This document shows positions 48,001 to 59,704 of a stretch of DNA of 64,000 nucleotides, one piece after another. The position numbers and the translations under genes were made by a program. The stretch comes from Paragyromitra xinjiangensis (Eukaryota > Ascomycota > Pezizomycetes > Pezizales > Discinaceae): NCBI GenBank assembly GCA_038503065.1, contig JBCAMK010000002.1, positions 3,348,001 to 3,412,000 of the forward strand, written 5' to 3'. Within the stretch, counting starts at the first letter, position 1. Each line of letters opens with the position of its first letter. The notes beneath the pieces were generated by a model that searched no databases, was not told where the DNA came from, and saw only the letters and a list, made by a program, of their open reading frames with translations.

Positions 48001-48753
48001 AGTGTTAAACAAAAGAAAGTGGCTGGAGTGTTTGTTTGTCGTTGAAGCGGCTGGATTTTGATTCTTGGTGTAGTTTATGCAGCGAGTCCTCAGTGGGTTT
48101 ACGAACCATCATGGAATATCACTCGGCATGCACACACAGGTGCCTAGTTAAAATAGACAAGGGAACCGCTTCTACCCATTATTCTTTAGTTCTACTTGTC
48201 GCTGCCAGACGTGTCTTTGGTCGAAGAATCATTATCCAACTATGGAATCCATGATCTTCTGGGTGTGTCCCTAATACACTTACCCGGCCGAATATCACTT
48301 TGGATTACTCGACAAAACCTTCTTTTTGTAGAGCTGATTAAACGGGTCTATGCTTTATTTCCCGGGAATATTTAAGAATCAATGGGGCGCAAGAATTCTG
48401 GCGGCTAGCTGCACTGCTACACGAAAGGGATAGCCCCATCCCCGAAGGCTCGAGTGGAACCACTCTCGCAAGCCATGTTAAACAATTAGACGTGTCAAGC
48501 CATGCCAGCAATAAGCTCGTGCACGACCCGGTTACGGCAGATACACGAATGTGGGGGGCGGAGATGGACCAAGCTCAAGAGTCGAAAAGAGTGGAGTTTT
48601 CAACGCGTAGAGTGGAGTTAACCCACATAATATCCTACAAGAGCTGAACGAAGAAAAAAACCAAACTCCAAAACGCCACCAACAACTCCCCCTACCATAG
48701 CCACACTACGTGGGAGGCACCCAGCTTCGACCATTCCCGAGCCAATCACGTGA
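39022..48753. other. second gene-poor block
   Basis: Nearly 10 kb in which I find no recognisable gene, transposase or reverse-transcriptase motif. Frames are short and interrupted on both strands. One weak 119-codon frame is listed separately (47611-47970). A purine run directly followed by TGTGACAGTGCC near 45751 recalls a polypurine tract and LTR start but has no partner LTR. A perfect 8-bp hairpin lies at 41166-41187. Composition is balanced rather than extremely AT-rich. Confidence 0.5.
47611..47970 (-). CDS. possible small protein, 119 residues
   Basis: A minus-strand frame from ATG at 47970 with plausible codon use (KGQKPKLSIQKSDVHPIIASQQF, LLALGYRWMRP). Upstream in the same frame is a leucine-rich hydrophobic run that could be a signal peptide, but it lacks an ATG. 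I recognise no family. It sits alone at the edge of the gene-poor block and may be a chance frame or a remnant. Confidence 0.25.
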   Translation of the reverse strand: MIIHPSNYSSLGIDEYSYINYIPDPAAITKGQKPKLSIQKSDVHPIIASQQFLKSCSHDLAGLLALGYRWMRPISAVPAQTQVPILKPSNARLDARYLSGDIYTAPFFTTGDTLTTRFF

Positions 48754-49104
48754 TCACATGACAGCCCTGTAAACGCCCATTCCTACCAAACTAGCAGCGA
48801 TGCCGTAGATCCCCAATCTCCGGGCGCCAATTCCCCAGCGTGTTTTAGCCATCATGATTGCTTCCTCTCGTTGGCGAAGCTGGGACCGACCAGAGAAGAA
48901 GGTGTATGCCCCGAGACCGATGAATGCAGCGGACCCTAGAAAAAAAGTTATCAGCTCAGATTGAACAATGTGATGAAGAGGAGGAAAAAAATAAGACGAA
49001 CCAACAGCCCTGCACGAAGGACAATCTTCCTTTTTGTCTTCGTTAAGGATCTTGGCCAAAGGGATTGGTACATCGAAAATGGGTTTTGATGATTCGCCCG
49101 GCAT
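48754..49104 (-). CDS. DMAC1/TMEM261-like small mitochondrial membrane protein (DUF4536 type)
   Basis: Exons 49002-49104 and 48754-48935 give about 94 residues. A CPSCRAVG motif is completed across the splice and leads straight into the first hydrophobic segment GSAAFIGLGAYTFFSG. A basic linker (RSQLRQREEAIMMAKTRWG) precedes the second segment RLGIYGIAASLVGMGVYRAV. This CxxC plus two-helix layout is that of DMAC1/TMEM261, an inner-membrane assembly factor for the complex I distal arm in animals, and of its fungal relatives. It is head-to-head with AP-3 mu. The family is likely; the function in fungi is inferred. Confidence 0.65.
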   Translation of the reverse strand: MPGESSKPIFDVPIPLAKILNEDKKEDCPSCRAVGSSYFFPPLHHIVQSELITFFLGSAAFIGLGAYTFFSGRSQLRQREEAIMMAKTRWGIGARRLGIYGIAASLVGMGVYRAVM

Positions 49105-49348
49105 TTTTTCTCTCTCTCGTATCTATCAGCTCAGCTGAATTGGCTTTGGGCGGTTGGACTTGTCGTTGAGACACAAGAGGCGGGAAAAAGAAAACATTGA
49201 ACAAAGGCGCCAAGAACTGTCAAGCACGATGATTGGTCGTGAGCGACGTCACCTCAACTCCACCCCACATTATTCAGGTGGGTCCCCCCGCGAAACACGA
49301 GGATAAACGAAATCATCTCCATCTTCAATAGCTCTGCCGGAATCTGCC
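49105..49348. promoter_or_regulatory. compact divergent promoter with CCAAT and CRE-like sites
   Basis: 244 bp separate the DMAC1-like and AP-3 mu start codons. ATTGG (inverted CCAAT box) is at 49232-49236 and GACGTCAC (CRE/ATF-like) at 49245-49252. Both are seen directly; binding is inferred. Confidence 0.55.
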
Positions 49349-51005
49349 ATGAGTGCTGTGGAAGCTCTGTACATTTTTGACCGCTTCTCGCCTACACCGA
49401 CCCCTATACTACAGCACGAATGGCGCTCTCGACAGGCTACCACGGCGGTGTCTCTCCTGTCACTGTACAACACACACCCATCACCAAGACCTTCCCTGAT
49501 ATACCTCCCTAATACGTCTCCACCAACTCTATTATTCAACATAATTCATAATAATCTATTGTTTCTGTCACCGACGACGTCAGAGATAGAACCACTACTG
49601 GTGTTAGAGTTTCTACATAGGGTTGTTGATGTTTTAGAGGACTATCTGGGCTCTCCGTTACTGGGGACCAAGATCGAAGCAAATTATGACATCGTTGCTC
49701 AGCTGCTGAATGAGATGTGTGATGACGGGTTCCCCTTTACGACCGAGCCGAACGCGTTGAGGGACGTGGTTCTACCACCAAGTTTAATGGGTAAACTTTT
49801 GAGCAACGTTACTGGCTTACCAAGGTGGGTCGGTGGTCATGAAACTTATTTCAAATCATTCTTCGGGTTTTGTTTACATATCCTAATATGTCTGGAACCT
49901 CAGTGCATCTCTTGCCCCATCTCCGGCCCAACAACTCTCCACCATCCCTTGGCGTCGGTCAAACGTTCGTCATACCAACAATGAACTCTACGTGGACTTG
50001 ATCGAACTCATCACCGCAACTATCGCCCCCTCCGGTCGACCACTTTCAGCACGCTCAAACGGCACAATAGCCTTCACCTCGAAGCTTTCTGGGGTCCCCG
50101 ACCTCCTCCTCACACTACAGACACCCTCGAGCAATAAACAGAAACTCGGCGCCGCTCCATCATGTGGGCTCGAGTTCCCGGTGTTCCACCCTTGCGTGCG
50201 TCTTACAAGATGGAGAGACAGACCTGGTGAACTATCTTTTGTCCCACCAGACGGTAAGTTCGTACTAGCAAGTTACGAGATAGATCTACTACCACCATCT
50301 ACGAAAAGCAGCACACAGCTCCAGCTCCCAGTCACAGTAGAAATCAAAACTGCACTCGGTCCACAATCTAGCGAGTTTGAAGTCCGGGTTTTCATCTCCA
50401 CTTCTAACCTCACCCCCATTGCCAACACTGTCTCCTCCGGTGCATTCGGATCCCGCTCAAGCAGGAGTCCTGCTTTTGGTGGCTCAAGCAACAACCCCAC
50501 AGTTGAGGAAGTCAGCATTACAATCCCACTTCCACCTGCGGTGAAAACACTCGTCGGCACGCGTTGTTCCCGGGGAGAGTTCCATCATGAGAACCGGGAG
50601 GTGACATGGAAGATACCCGTCTCGGGGTCATTTTCAACAACAGGTGGGACGGTGACATTCAGGACTGGGGTGGTGGTTAAGAATACAGCTGAGGATGATG
50701 AGGAAGAGGAGGTACAACATGATGACGGTGAGTATAAGGAAGATATGCCAAAAGATGTAAATGGTGGAGGCGCAGCAGCGAGGAGGAAGGAGAAAGAGAA
50801 AAGTAGCAAGAAAGTATCGAGGAGGATGGAGATGGCGATGCCACGGTGTGCATTGGTTTCGTTTTCTGTGAAGGGATGGCTGGTGAGTGGGGTCAAGGTA
50901 GAGAGTTTGAAGATTGTGGGTGTGAAGGGGCTGGGAGAAGGTGTGAAGCCGTACAAGGGCGTGAAATATTTGACCAAAGCAGCAGGTGTAGAGGTTAGAT
51001 GTTAG
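49349..51005 (+). CDS. APM3: AP-3 adaptor complex subunit mu
   Basis: Exons 49349-49824 and 49904-51005 give about 525 residues. Residues 1-150 form the longin-like N-terminal domain, with SAVEALYIFD, PLLVLEFLHRVVDVLEDYLGSPLL and NYDIVAQLLNEMCDDGFPFTTEPNAL. The splice rebuilds PWRRSNVRHTNNELYVDLIE, the hallmark entry to the mu homology domain that reads sorting signals. The C-terminal third contains a charged low-complexity insert (DDEEEEVQHDDGEYKED, AARRKEKEKSSKK) inside the cargo-binding domain. AP-3 carries alkaline phosphatase and SNAREs from the Golgi to the vacuole, bypassing the prevacuole. The start is the first ATG and matches the usual N-terminus. Confidence 0.93.
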
Positions 51006-52942
51006 GTATTATTGGCGGCATAAGTTAAGATGGCGTTTACAAGGCGTAATTTAGTTGCATTTGTATACATTGTGATAGAGGGTGATTGTAGGCAATAAAG
51101 TAACTTGTGTTGGCGGACTATAAATTGGTTGGGGAAGCTTGGCAAGTGCCATAAATGATTCAAGATTGATCAAACGGCACCGCTACAAAGAGGTTTCACC
51201 AGGAAGAATATGGCACTCTCACGGTACTTCAGGAATTTTGGCACAGTGAAATTTTTGAGAACACGCCCAGGTGTCTGGGTAATTTTTGTACACTATAATT
51301 ACAGAGAAAAGAAATCTAGCTAAATCCACCAACCAACCAGACAGCTCCGAAAACGAAAGCGAAAACGAAAAAGATGAAAGATGCAAGAAAGGAAATTCTA
51401 AAACTTACATCTTAGATTCCCTACAATTCTGAAGGTTTTGACGAGCAGGTGGAAACAATTATCTGAATCCGTGTCATCGTTTGTCCTATAGTTCGTTAGC
51501 TCTCAAAATCCAAGAACAACCAAAAACCACGTGAAGAAATACCTATGAAGTTTTTTTTTTTTTTGGGTATAGGGTATATTTTTATTTCTGGCTACGGTTG
51601 AACCCCCGAGCGGGCATTGGACATAGGCGAATCCTGAGGATTGCCGTCCACAGCGTTGGTGGCTACCATGAGGTGCCGTCCGAGCGACAAGTTCTTTGCA
51701 GAACCTGTTGTGAAGGTACTTAACCACGTTGTTATACAGACGCGGTTTAGTCGTGAGGTGCCAAGACTGGTGTCAAGGCGTGAGTGAGAAGTTTGGAAGT
51801 CAGGTGAGCTAGCAAGCAGATGACGGTCCAGTGATATAGTGGATACTCCAAGAGCATCCAGTGGGTCGGTACAGATTTCCGCAATAGCAGATAGTTCTGT
51901 CCGAAAGTTGTAGAGAGTCCGAAACGCAGATAAATAGATTCCGACGCGAGGTTACAGATTTTCCATCGCATGTGGGTCTGACCTAGGTCGCGAATCATCT
52001 GTGAATACAGGAGCAATCTGACATAAGGGTGGTCCTTTCCTGAGAATCTCAGGAGGTGTCCGACTGGGCGGGTTTCTTGAAGAAGTTACCCGTGACGTTG
52101 AATGTAGAGACTGTGATACTGTTAGCATCACCAGGTCACGAGGATGAAGGCCGTGAAGACAGCGTAGAGGCAGATTGCAAGACGAAGTGGCAGAAACATA
52201 GCAAGAACATTGATGACGATCAACAATAAACAACAAACAAATGTGGAACTTGAATACGAAAGAAGTTGAAACATGGAAACAAATAATAACGACCCGCTGT
52301 CTGGTGGTGGATCTGGTTGTGGAAGAGGAAGGAAGAGGAAGCGGTGTGAGAGACGGAGGTACCGCTATAAGTAGCAGCAACCGAGAGGCCAGGGCAAGAA
52401 CCCTCCAGACAGCCACCTCAAGCACGGCATGATTGGGCGAGGTAATCACATCAATTCTGTACAACTCCGGTAATCCATTTTTGTAGAAGGTCCTTAAAAT
52501 AGACTTGACCTCCAGTACTGTTACGGGCATTCCGTGGGGCTCCTCAACTGCAGGTGTTGGTAAATATTGTTTCACAGCTATCACTCGGCTATCCGCTCTC
52601 AACCCCCAGAGTAGTCTCGATGCAAACGATTGAGCAAAAAAGCAAGCCAACTGGGAACGTTATCAAGCCTCGCGGAAAAACCACAGGCTTATCGTGAGAT
52701 TCAGCACTTCATCCGATCTTGAATGCTCTTATCAGTAATTAAGCAGGCATGGAGTGCTCGGAATTGAGCAAGTTACCCTGATATCAGCCTCAAACCGCGG
52801 GGTTGTTTAGTGAGTCAAAAAAGCCCCACCCAGAAACAACCACCAAACAAACAGAATAAGAACACCAGTCGCCCACAAGGTTTAGAAGAAAATATTCTAC
52901 ATCGACTAGAAAACATTTATAACAACATATAAATAGCCAATT
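51006..52942. other. intergenic with a possible small membrane-protein gene
   Basis: No firm gene. On the minus strand about 52053-52290, two adjacent frames have coding-like codon use. One is a hydrophobic stretch (VINVLAMFLPLRLAICLYAVFTAF pattern, two likely helices). The other is a short C-terminal tail, NVTGNFFKKPAQSDTS, followed by a stop. Joining them would need an intron of 21-31 nt, so I do not call a CDS. The region 52680-52942 is the leader side of the next gene. Confidence 0.35.
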
Positions 52943-55538
52943 ATGACTGAACCTACCCCCGAAGAGGCTATTCTCGCGCCTCGTTTCGCTGCCCTGGGAC
53001 TTGGTGATAAACCTCTCAAAGAAGCCATCCGAAACAAAAAGATTGCCACAGCATGGGTCGAGACCCTTGAAGAAGCTGGTATTCAGAGTGATAGTACCGG
53101 AATCGATCCTAAGGTTGGTGGTGTGCTTGCGGTGTTGGTGACGGGAACCAAGGATACTGGCTCGTTAGGTGGAAAGCGGGAATATATTGCGAAGGCTATT
53201 AGGGATGGGAAGATCAAGAGCAATGCCCAAGTTACAGCAGCGTTAAAATATATCAAAGAGCTAAAGGGAGAAATTGATGAGAAGGCTTTTAATAAGGAGT
53301 GTGGTGTTGGTAGGGAGTTTTTCTAGCTCTTTGTTTAAGTTGAAACAAACTTACATGGTGAACTACAGGAGTTGAATTCACCCCAGAAGAAATCACTGCT
53401 CTCGTGGCAAAGTACATCGAAGAAAACAAGTCTACAATACTCGAACAGCGATACAGAGCATTGACACCTACGCTCATCAACGTTAAAGCTACCACCGATC
53501 TAAAATGGGCTCCTCCGGTCGAGGTCAAGAATGAAGTCGATACCCAGCTCGCAGCTTTACTAGGGCCAAAAGACGAAAGGGACGCACCCCCAAAGAAGCA
53601 GCCTAAATCCGCCGCAGATACGAAGCAGAGGCCAAAAGAGGGCAAGAAGGAAGAAGAAGAAGTTAGCAAAAACAAGATGTTCGAGGAAGGGTTCCTGGCA
53701 GGTTTGCACAAACCAGGCGGAAACGAGCAGATAATACCAAAGAACATGGAGGCACACCTGAAAGCTACTGGAGGGAAAGTTTTCACTCGATTCCCACCAG
53801 AGGTCTGTCTATCTTACAAGCCTCGAGCAAGATTGAAACTTACGTAATACTTATAGCCGAACGGATACCTCCACATTGGCCACAGCAAAGCCATCGCCGT
53901 TAATTTTGGATTCGCTCGCTACCACGGCGGTGAATGCTACCTCCGTTACGATGACACCAACCCGGAAGCTGAAGAAGAGTGCTACTTCATCGCTATCCGC
54001 GAGATCATCGAATGGCTCGGCTTCAAACCCTATAAGATCACCCACGCATCAGACCATTTCGACCGCCTATACGAGCTCGCTGAAGACTTGATCAACCGTG
54101 GGAAAGGCTACATATGCCACTGCACAGCTGAACAGGTTAATGCTCAGAGAGGGGGTAAGGATAATCGGGGACCTAGATATGAGTGTGAACATCGGAATAG
54201 ACCAATAGCGGAGAGCCTGGAACTATTCAGGAAGATGAGGGATGGCGCGTTCAAGCCCCAGGAAGCGATGTTGAGAATGAAGCAGGATATCCTAGGGAAT
54301 GGGAATCCGCAGATGTGGGATTTGACGGCGTATAGGGTTTTGGATGCAGAGCATCATAGAACTGGGGGGAAATGGAAGATTTATCCGACTTATGACTTTA
54401 CGCATTGCCTTTGCGATAGTTTCGAGAATATCTCGTGAGTTTCCTGCATCTCTATTCTATAATATTTGGGACCCCTAAACTGACATTTGAATCTAGTCAT
54501 TCTCTTTGCACGACTGAATTTATCAACTCTCGAGAATCCTATGATTGGCTCTGTAACGCTCTAGAAATCTACAGACCACAGCAGAGAGAATACGGCCGTC
54601 TCAACTTGACCGGCACAATCATGAGCAAGAGAAAGATTGCCAAACTGGTCAACTCAGGCTACGTTCGCGGCTGGGACGACCCTAGACTCTACACCCTCGT
54701 CGCCATCCGCCGCCGTGGAGTACCACCTGGTGCCATCCTCTCATTCGTCAACGAACTCGGCGTAACCACCACCCACTCCTTCGTCCAAATCAAACGCTTC
54801 GAACAGACCGTCCGACGCTACCTCGAAGAGACCGTCCCTCGCCTTATGATGATCCCAGACCCCATACCTGTGATCATCGAGAACCTCCCCGAGAACCACT
54901 TCGAGGAATTCGACGTACCGTTCAAGCCAAACGACACAAAGCTAGGCGACCACAAAGTACCCTTCACGAGAAAAGTCTACATCGACCGCTCCGACTTCCG
55001 CGAGGTAGACTCGGCAGACTACTTCCGTCTCGCACCCGGTAAGTCGGTCGGTCTCCTCAAAGTCCCTAGCACGATTCGGGCGACCACATTCACGAAAGAT
55101 GCCAACGGTAATGTCACGGAGGTGCGTGCCCGCTACGAGAACGACATTCCGTTCAAGAAGCCAAAGACGTATATTCAATGGGTCGCCGACTCCCCCGCCA
55201 AGGGTTCTCCCGTGAAGGTTGAGGCGAGGATCTTCAACCAGCTGTTTAAGTCTGAGAATCCGGAAGATAATCCAGAGGGTTACTTGGCCGATATCGACCC
55301 AGAGAGTGAAATAATCTACCCGAATGCTATCATTGAGACTGGGATTCACGAGGTGAGGCGTCGTGCACCATGGCCTGAGCTAGAGGGGGAGAAGGATAAA
55401 AGTAAGGCTGGGCCGGAGACAGTCAGGTTCCAGGCACTTAGAGTAGGATATTTCACGTTGGATTCGGATAGTACTCAGGAAAAAATTGTATTAAATCGTA
55501 TTGTTACGCTGAAGGAGGACGCGGGGAAGAATTCTTGA
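52943..55538 (+). CDS. GLN4: glutaminyl-tRNA synthetase, cytosolic
   Basis: Exons 52943-53309, 53369-53802, 53857-54434 and 54497-55538 give about 806 residues, normal for fungi. Residues 1-190 are the eukaryote-specific appended N-terminal domain; about 190-230 is a Lys/Glu-rich linker. The class I Rossmann core starts with [12 protein letters not shown] at about 268 (HIGH box; the intron ends exactly before it). MSKR in [11 protein letters not shown] (about 500) is the second signature. [10 protein letters not shown] and the beta-barrel anticodon-binding domain follow ([21 protein letters not shown]). It charges tRNA-Gln with glutamine and ATP in the cytosol. No mitochondrial presequence is seen. 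Confidence 0.97.
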
Positions 55539-57040
55539 TAGTAGCAAGTCTATGATAGCAGGAGTAGAGCAAACGTGAAGGAAATGATTGACTGGAGGGT
55601 TTTGTGTTTGTTGGCGCTTTGTTCGGGAAGGAGTCTACTTTTCCTATACGCTTCTTTTTCTTACATTACTTTACAATGTCTAGCCATGATAAGTCGGAAA
55701 TAAACTAGATTAATCTATGCTATCTATCTCTGTACGGGCGAGTTCCAGCATTGTGCGAGCATATGCCGTGAATACAAATGCAACATTGAGAAAAGGATCA
55801 CACACCGAGGAAAGAACTCAACACAAAGGCACCTGTAAGACACCGTGTACAAAACCAAGAACCGGGCAACGAAAACAGGAAGACGCCGAAACCATTGTGA
55901 CCAATCTCCACCTCCTCACCACCTCGTCGGTGAAAGGTGCAAAACCAGGAAACTGCAAGCTTCGACCCGATCCTATCCGAACCTTAATGGTCTACAAACC
56001 AGGGGTGGTATAATAACTAGCTGCCAAAGTTACAAAATACTTTAGGTGGCAAACCGTACAATCGACTGGTTCTCAAAAAAAGTTTCACTTCGCCTCGTCT
56101 GCGCTATAATCCCCCATCTTTTCCAGATTCCTACCAGGCTATGGCAGAGAAATAGGCAGCATCTTAGACGATCAGACTCATTTTATCCATCATATCAATG
56201 TTGCTTTTTTTGCGGGACAGTAACAAACCCCCTCCTCCCCGGGGTCCGTCCGCGCGATCAGGCCGTTTTTAAGTGTTCGTTAACTGCTTGTTTTTTTTTT
56301 CCGACCGCGATATGATCTTTTTCGAGAACGGACCTGCTGCAAAGCGGGAATTGACGTGCTCGATGAATGGGGAAAGAAAAGCTGGTACCTATGCACATCT
56401 ATGTCGTTCTCTCGTTTGTCCCGTTTTACCCGTAAGGGGGGGGAGGATCTGAGCAGATGGTGGGGGAACTTAAAGTTCTAGACAAGTCCCTATGGGGAAG
56501 AGGGAGCTAGGTAAAAAGGTCTGACCGCGGTATTTATTCCTTGCTGCCATCCCGCAAAAAGAAAATTAAGTGGTGGGCTGGGGAAGAGGTCTGATTTTTT
56601 TGGCTCTTAATTTATTTCGCCGGTCGCCTGGAGGAAAAACAAAGAAGATGTGCTTCAGAATGCAAAAAGAGTAGTGGAAAAATCACACCACGAAAGTGCT
56701 GATGGCACGGATAGCCGCTGAAAGTATTTTGTAACCTGAGTAGGCAGCAGTGACACTAGTGCTGGTTTAGACACCATGAGACTTCTGTGGAATTGCACAG
56801 AATTACAAGGCTCTCTCATTCTGTATCTTTACTGGCAGGAAGATTGCGTCCGTCGGTTATAACCTGGAAAACATGCGTCGGTATTGCAGCTACATATGCA
56901 TTCAATTTAAATGATCTGGATACAGTAAGACTTCCGAGTAGCTCTGACTCTATAACTCCCATAGCTTCCATAACTCTGATAATCACGTATCTCGCCGGCC
57001 AAGAACCCAAGGCTCACGATGAAATACACCACCGTAACTC
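55539..57040. other. intergenic after GLN4
   Basis: 1.5 kb with no supportable gene. It has an AC-rich patch (55760-55980), T-rich runs near 56280 and low-complexity G-rich sequence near 56430. Frames on the plus strand at 56787-57188 run antisense to the end of the next gene and are shadows. Confidence 0.5.
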
Positions 57041-57986
57041 TCATGCACTTCCAGCTCCAACAACTCCCAAGCACCAGCACTCTGGGGCTATTGCAGGTTC
57101 CACCGCGCAAGTGTCATTTCCATCCTTGTCTCGGTCGTCGAGATCATTGACACCAATCAAGTCCCACCCTCTACTAGAGTCACGTTAAGCTACTGCAAGC
57201 AGTCAGCAAAGACCAAACTAGTGAGAACTCAACGATACTAACCTCTCTGCAAGTCCATCGGTAAAGACCCACTCAGCATTCAGGTCTTCCCCTGCTGATA
57301 GTTTATTCCACTGTCTCACGCTCTTCCTCTGCGGCAGCAACCCACTCGCTGGCCGTTTCCGCCTCTTAGAGGCACCTGAAGCGACCTTCTTAGCCACCGT
57401 CTTTGCAAGAGCTACTTTCAGAGGTGCTTCGACAGATGGTTCTTCGCATTCTGTATCACTCGATTCTACCTCGACTTGCTGTGGGATGTCCTCGACGCTG
57501 ACATCTTTGCTGGCATTACGGTCTTTAGCTCGAGCTCTACGTTTCTTAACTCGAGATCTGGCCGGCCGAGACGGTGCAGCTTGTGGCGGGGCTTCTTTGA
57601 TTTCGTCATCCTCTTCGGTTTTATCATCCTCTTCAGGTTCTGGCTGACGAAGGTGGCCATCTGATGTTACGTCGCTGATGTATCTTGCGTATGTGATATA
57701 TTCCTCGGCAAAATAGGGAATCCCCTCATTACGGAAGAGCTGGATGAGCTTAGGAAGGATAGAGACGAGGCCCCGGTGTTTGTCTGCAGCTGCGGCATCG
57801 ATGATTGATACTACTTTATGGAACAGACCAGGGTACGAGTATTTTTCGGATACTTCCTACTCGGAGGTTAGCTAGAGGGGGTCTTGGGGGGAAGGGGTTT
57901 ACCTGGGCTCGTTTGATGATGTCTAGGGTGTATTTGTATTCTTCGTCGTAGGTGCTGAAGAATCTTTGGAGGTAGTGGCTGGACAT
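57041..57986 (-). CDS. unrecognised protein, about 276 residues, basic C-terminal half
   Basis: Exon 1 57903-57986 (28 codons from MSSHYLQRFFSTYDEEY), exon 2 57243-57856 and exon 3 57041-57173 keep phase. The first junction is CAG/GTAAAC to GAGTAG, and exon 2 carries no internal ATG, which hides it from ATG-based ORF calling. Residues about 1-95 look helical and globular (LFHKVVSIIDAAAADKHRGLVSILPKL, IPYFAEEYITYARYISDV). About 100-215 is charged and disordered, with bipartite basic patches (RVKKRRARAK, KRRKRPASGLLPQRK) that look like nuclear localisation signals. An alternative acceptor ending exon 2 into a 4-residue tail would stop at 57180. I know no family for it. Codon use is clearly coding. 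Confidence 0.65.
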
Positions 57987-57993
57987 TGTAGCT

Positions 57994-58017
57994 GTGGTGG
58001 TGGTGGTGGTGGTGGTG
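57994..58017. repeat. TGG microsatellite in the promoter
   Basis: Eight TGG units directly upstream of the start codon at 57986, reading CCA on the gene strand and so lying in its leader. Confidence 0.85.
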
Positions 58018-58466
58018 TAGGGAGATGTTGGGGGTTTGATTACCGTACGGGGTTGAATTTAAGGTTCTTGAGAATAAAATGGCATAGAATCATTGAACTT
58101 AGCTTGGGATGTTATTCGTTGTGTTTGAAACTGTCCTGGGTTTAGAATACTAGTTCGATTTAGCACTGAAGTCACGACTCGGATGTATTCGACCAGAATC
58201 ATAGAAAATCACTCTGCATATTGGACCACTCGAAAAAGTACTTATTTCATTAAATGCATAATCATTCTATAGAGGAGGCTTCGAATTTAAATTCGCTTTA
58301 CGTCTACACAGCTAAATATCCACCTTCAACCCGAAATCCGTACACAGCAGCCACCCTCCCAACCCTCAAGCAAAAGCCTCCCAATAACACAAAAAAAGCC
58401 CTGTACCACCAAATTGGTATCTCGCCAAAATCCCCAACGCCACACCCAAACTCCACAAATTCCGCC

Positions 58467-59288
58467 TCACCTCCCCAAACTCCTCTCTACAGTCTCCCTC
58501 AACTTCTTAACTACCTCCGCCGGATCCGCCGCACCAAACACCGCCGTCCCCGCCACAATAACGTTAGCACCCGCCTCCGCCGCCTGATCAATCGTGCCTA
58601 ACCCCAACCCCCCATCAACCTCAATATCCAACTCAGGGTACCGTTCCCTCAGCGCCGCCACCTTCGGCATACACCTCGCTTGGAACTTCTGCCCGCCGAA
58701 CCCTGGCTCCACGGTCATGACCAGTACCATCTATACATGTCAGCATCACCCACTAGGAAACGAGAGGAGGACAAACATCTGGTTTCTCACCATCTCCGTC
58801 AAGGAGAGGATATAGAACATCGCCAGGGGTATCGGGCTTTACGGCAACACCAGCTTTCATCCCGAGGGCGTGGATCTGCTTAATTAGTTCCTCTGGCGGG
58901 GTGACGGGGTCTTTCGACTGTACTGCTGCTTCGTAGTGGAAACAGTAGAGGTCGCAGCCAGCTTTCTTGAAATCCGAGAGCCATTTTTGGGGCTGTGATA
59001 TCGTTAGTTTGTTTCTTCATGAATGGTTTTTGGAGGGTTTGGTACCTCTGCGACCATCATATGGCAGTCGAAAACCCCCTTGCTCCAATCTGCTGATCTG
59101 TCGACCGCCCCACGAATACATGTGACAACAGGGGCTCCAATTGTGATGTTTGGGACAAAGTGGCCGTCCATGATGTCGATGTGGAGCCAGTCTGCGCCGG
59201 CTTCGTTAATGATACGGGTGCATTCTGAGGAGAGTTTGCCGAAGTCGGAGGCAAGAATTGAGGGTGCGATGATTGCTTTTGGTGCCAT
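58467..59288 (-). CDS. RPE1: ribulose-phosphate 3-epimerase
   Basis: Exons 59046-59288, 58777-58992 and 58467-58730 give 240 residues, the family length. TIM-barrel motifs in order: [28 protein letters not shown] with the metal-binding HxDx[40 protein letters not shown] and [11 protein letters not shown]. The second intron was placed so that KPD joins MVLVMT as in other epimerases; its GTTTGT donor is weak. It interconverts ribulose-5-phosphate and xylulose-5-phosphate in the cytosolic pentose phosphate pathway. The start at 59288 fits the conserved N-terminus; an in-frame ATG at 59384 would add an unconserved extension. Confidence 0.95.
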
Positions 59289-59704
59289 TTCTTGAGAGTG
59301 AGGGATTGGTTCGAATGTGGGTATTTGTTTGGCTGGTGTAGAGAGGTTGCTGTTAGTGGGGTGCTTTGGCGGGGTAGGTATCATTGCAGCTGTTGTTTAC
59401 ATTGCCTGGTTACCCTGTCGATGCAGAATGACGTAAAGTATCACGGGGAGAGATGAAGATGGAATGGTATGTTAAAGATGATCTATGTGTTTCATCTGTC
59501 GTGATATTAAGTAGAGATTTTTATCGTGAAACAAGACACAAAACGCCCAACTGCAATTTGCAAGTGTCATCATCCTCACAGATCTATAAATAGTAAATAT
59601 TAACATTAAACCCAACCTTCTCATTACCATAAACATGTCCTGTAATTAAGACAATAGAACTCCAACCTCATTAGTGAAACGTGAACATAACAGCAGTCAA
59701 CCCA

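Noticed and set aside
51590..51640. B-box-like GGGGGTTCAACC on the minus strand as a tRNA
   Set aside because: No D-arm or acceptor stem at the right distance.
56787..57188. 133-codon plus-strand frame
   Set aside because: It is antisense to the last exon of the gene at 57041-57986, whose codon use fits better.
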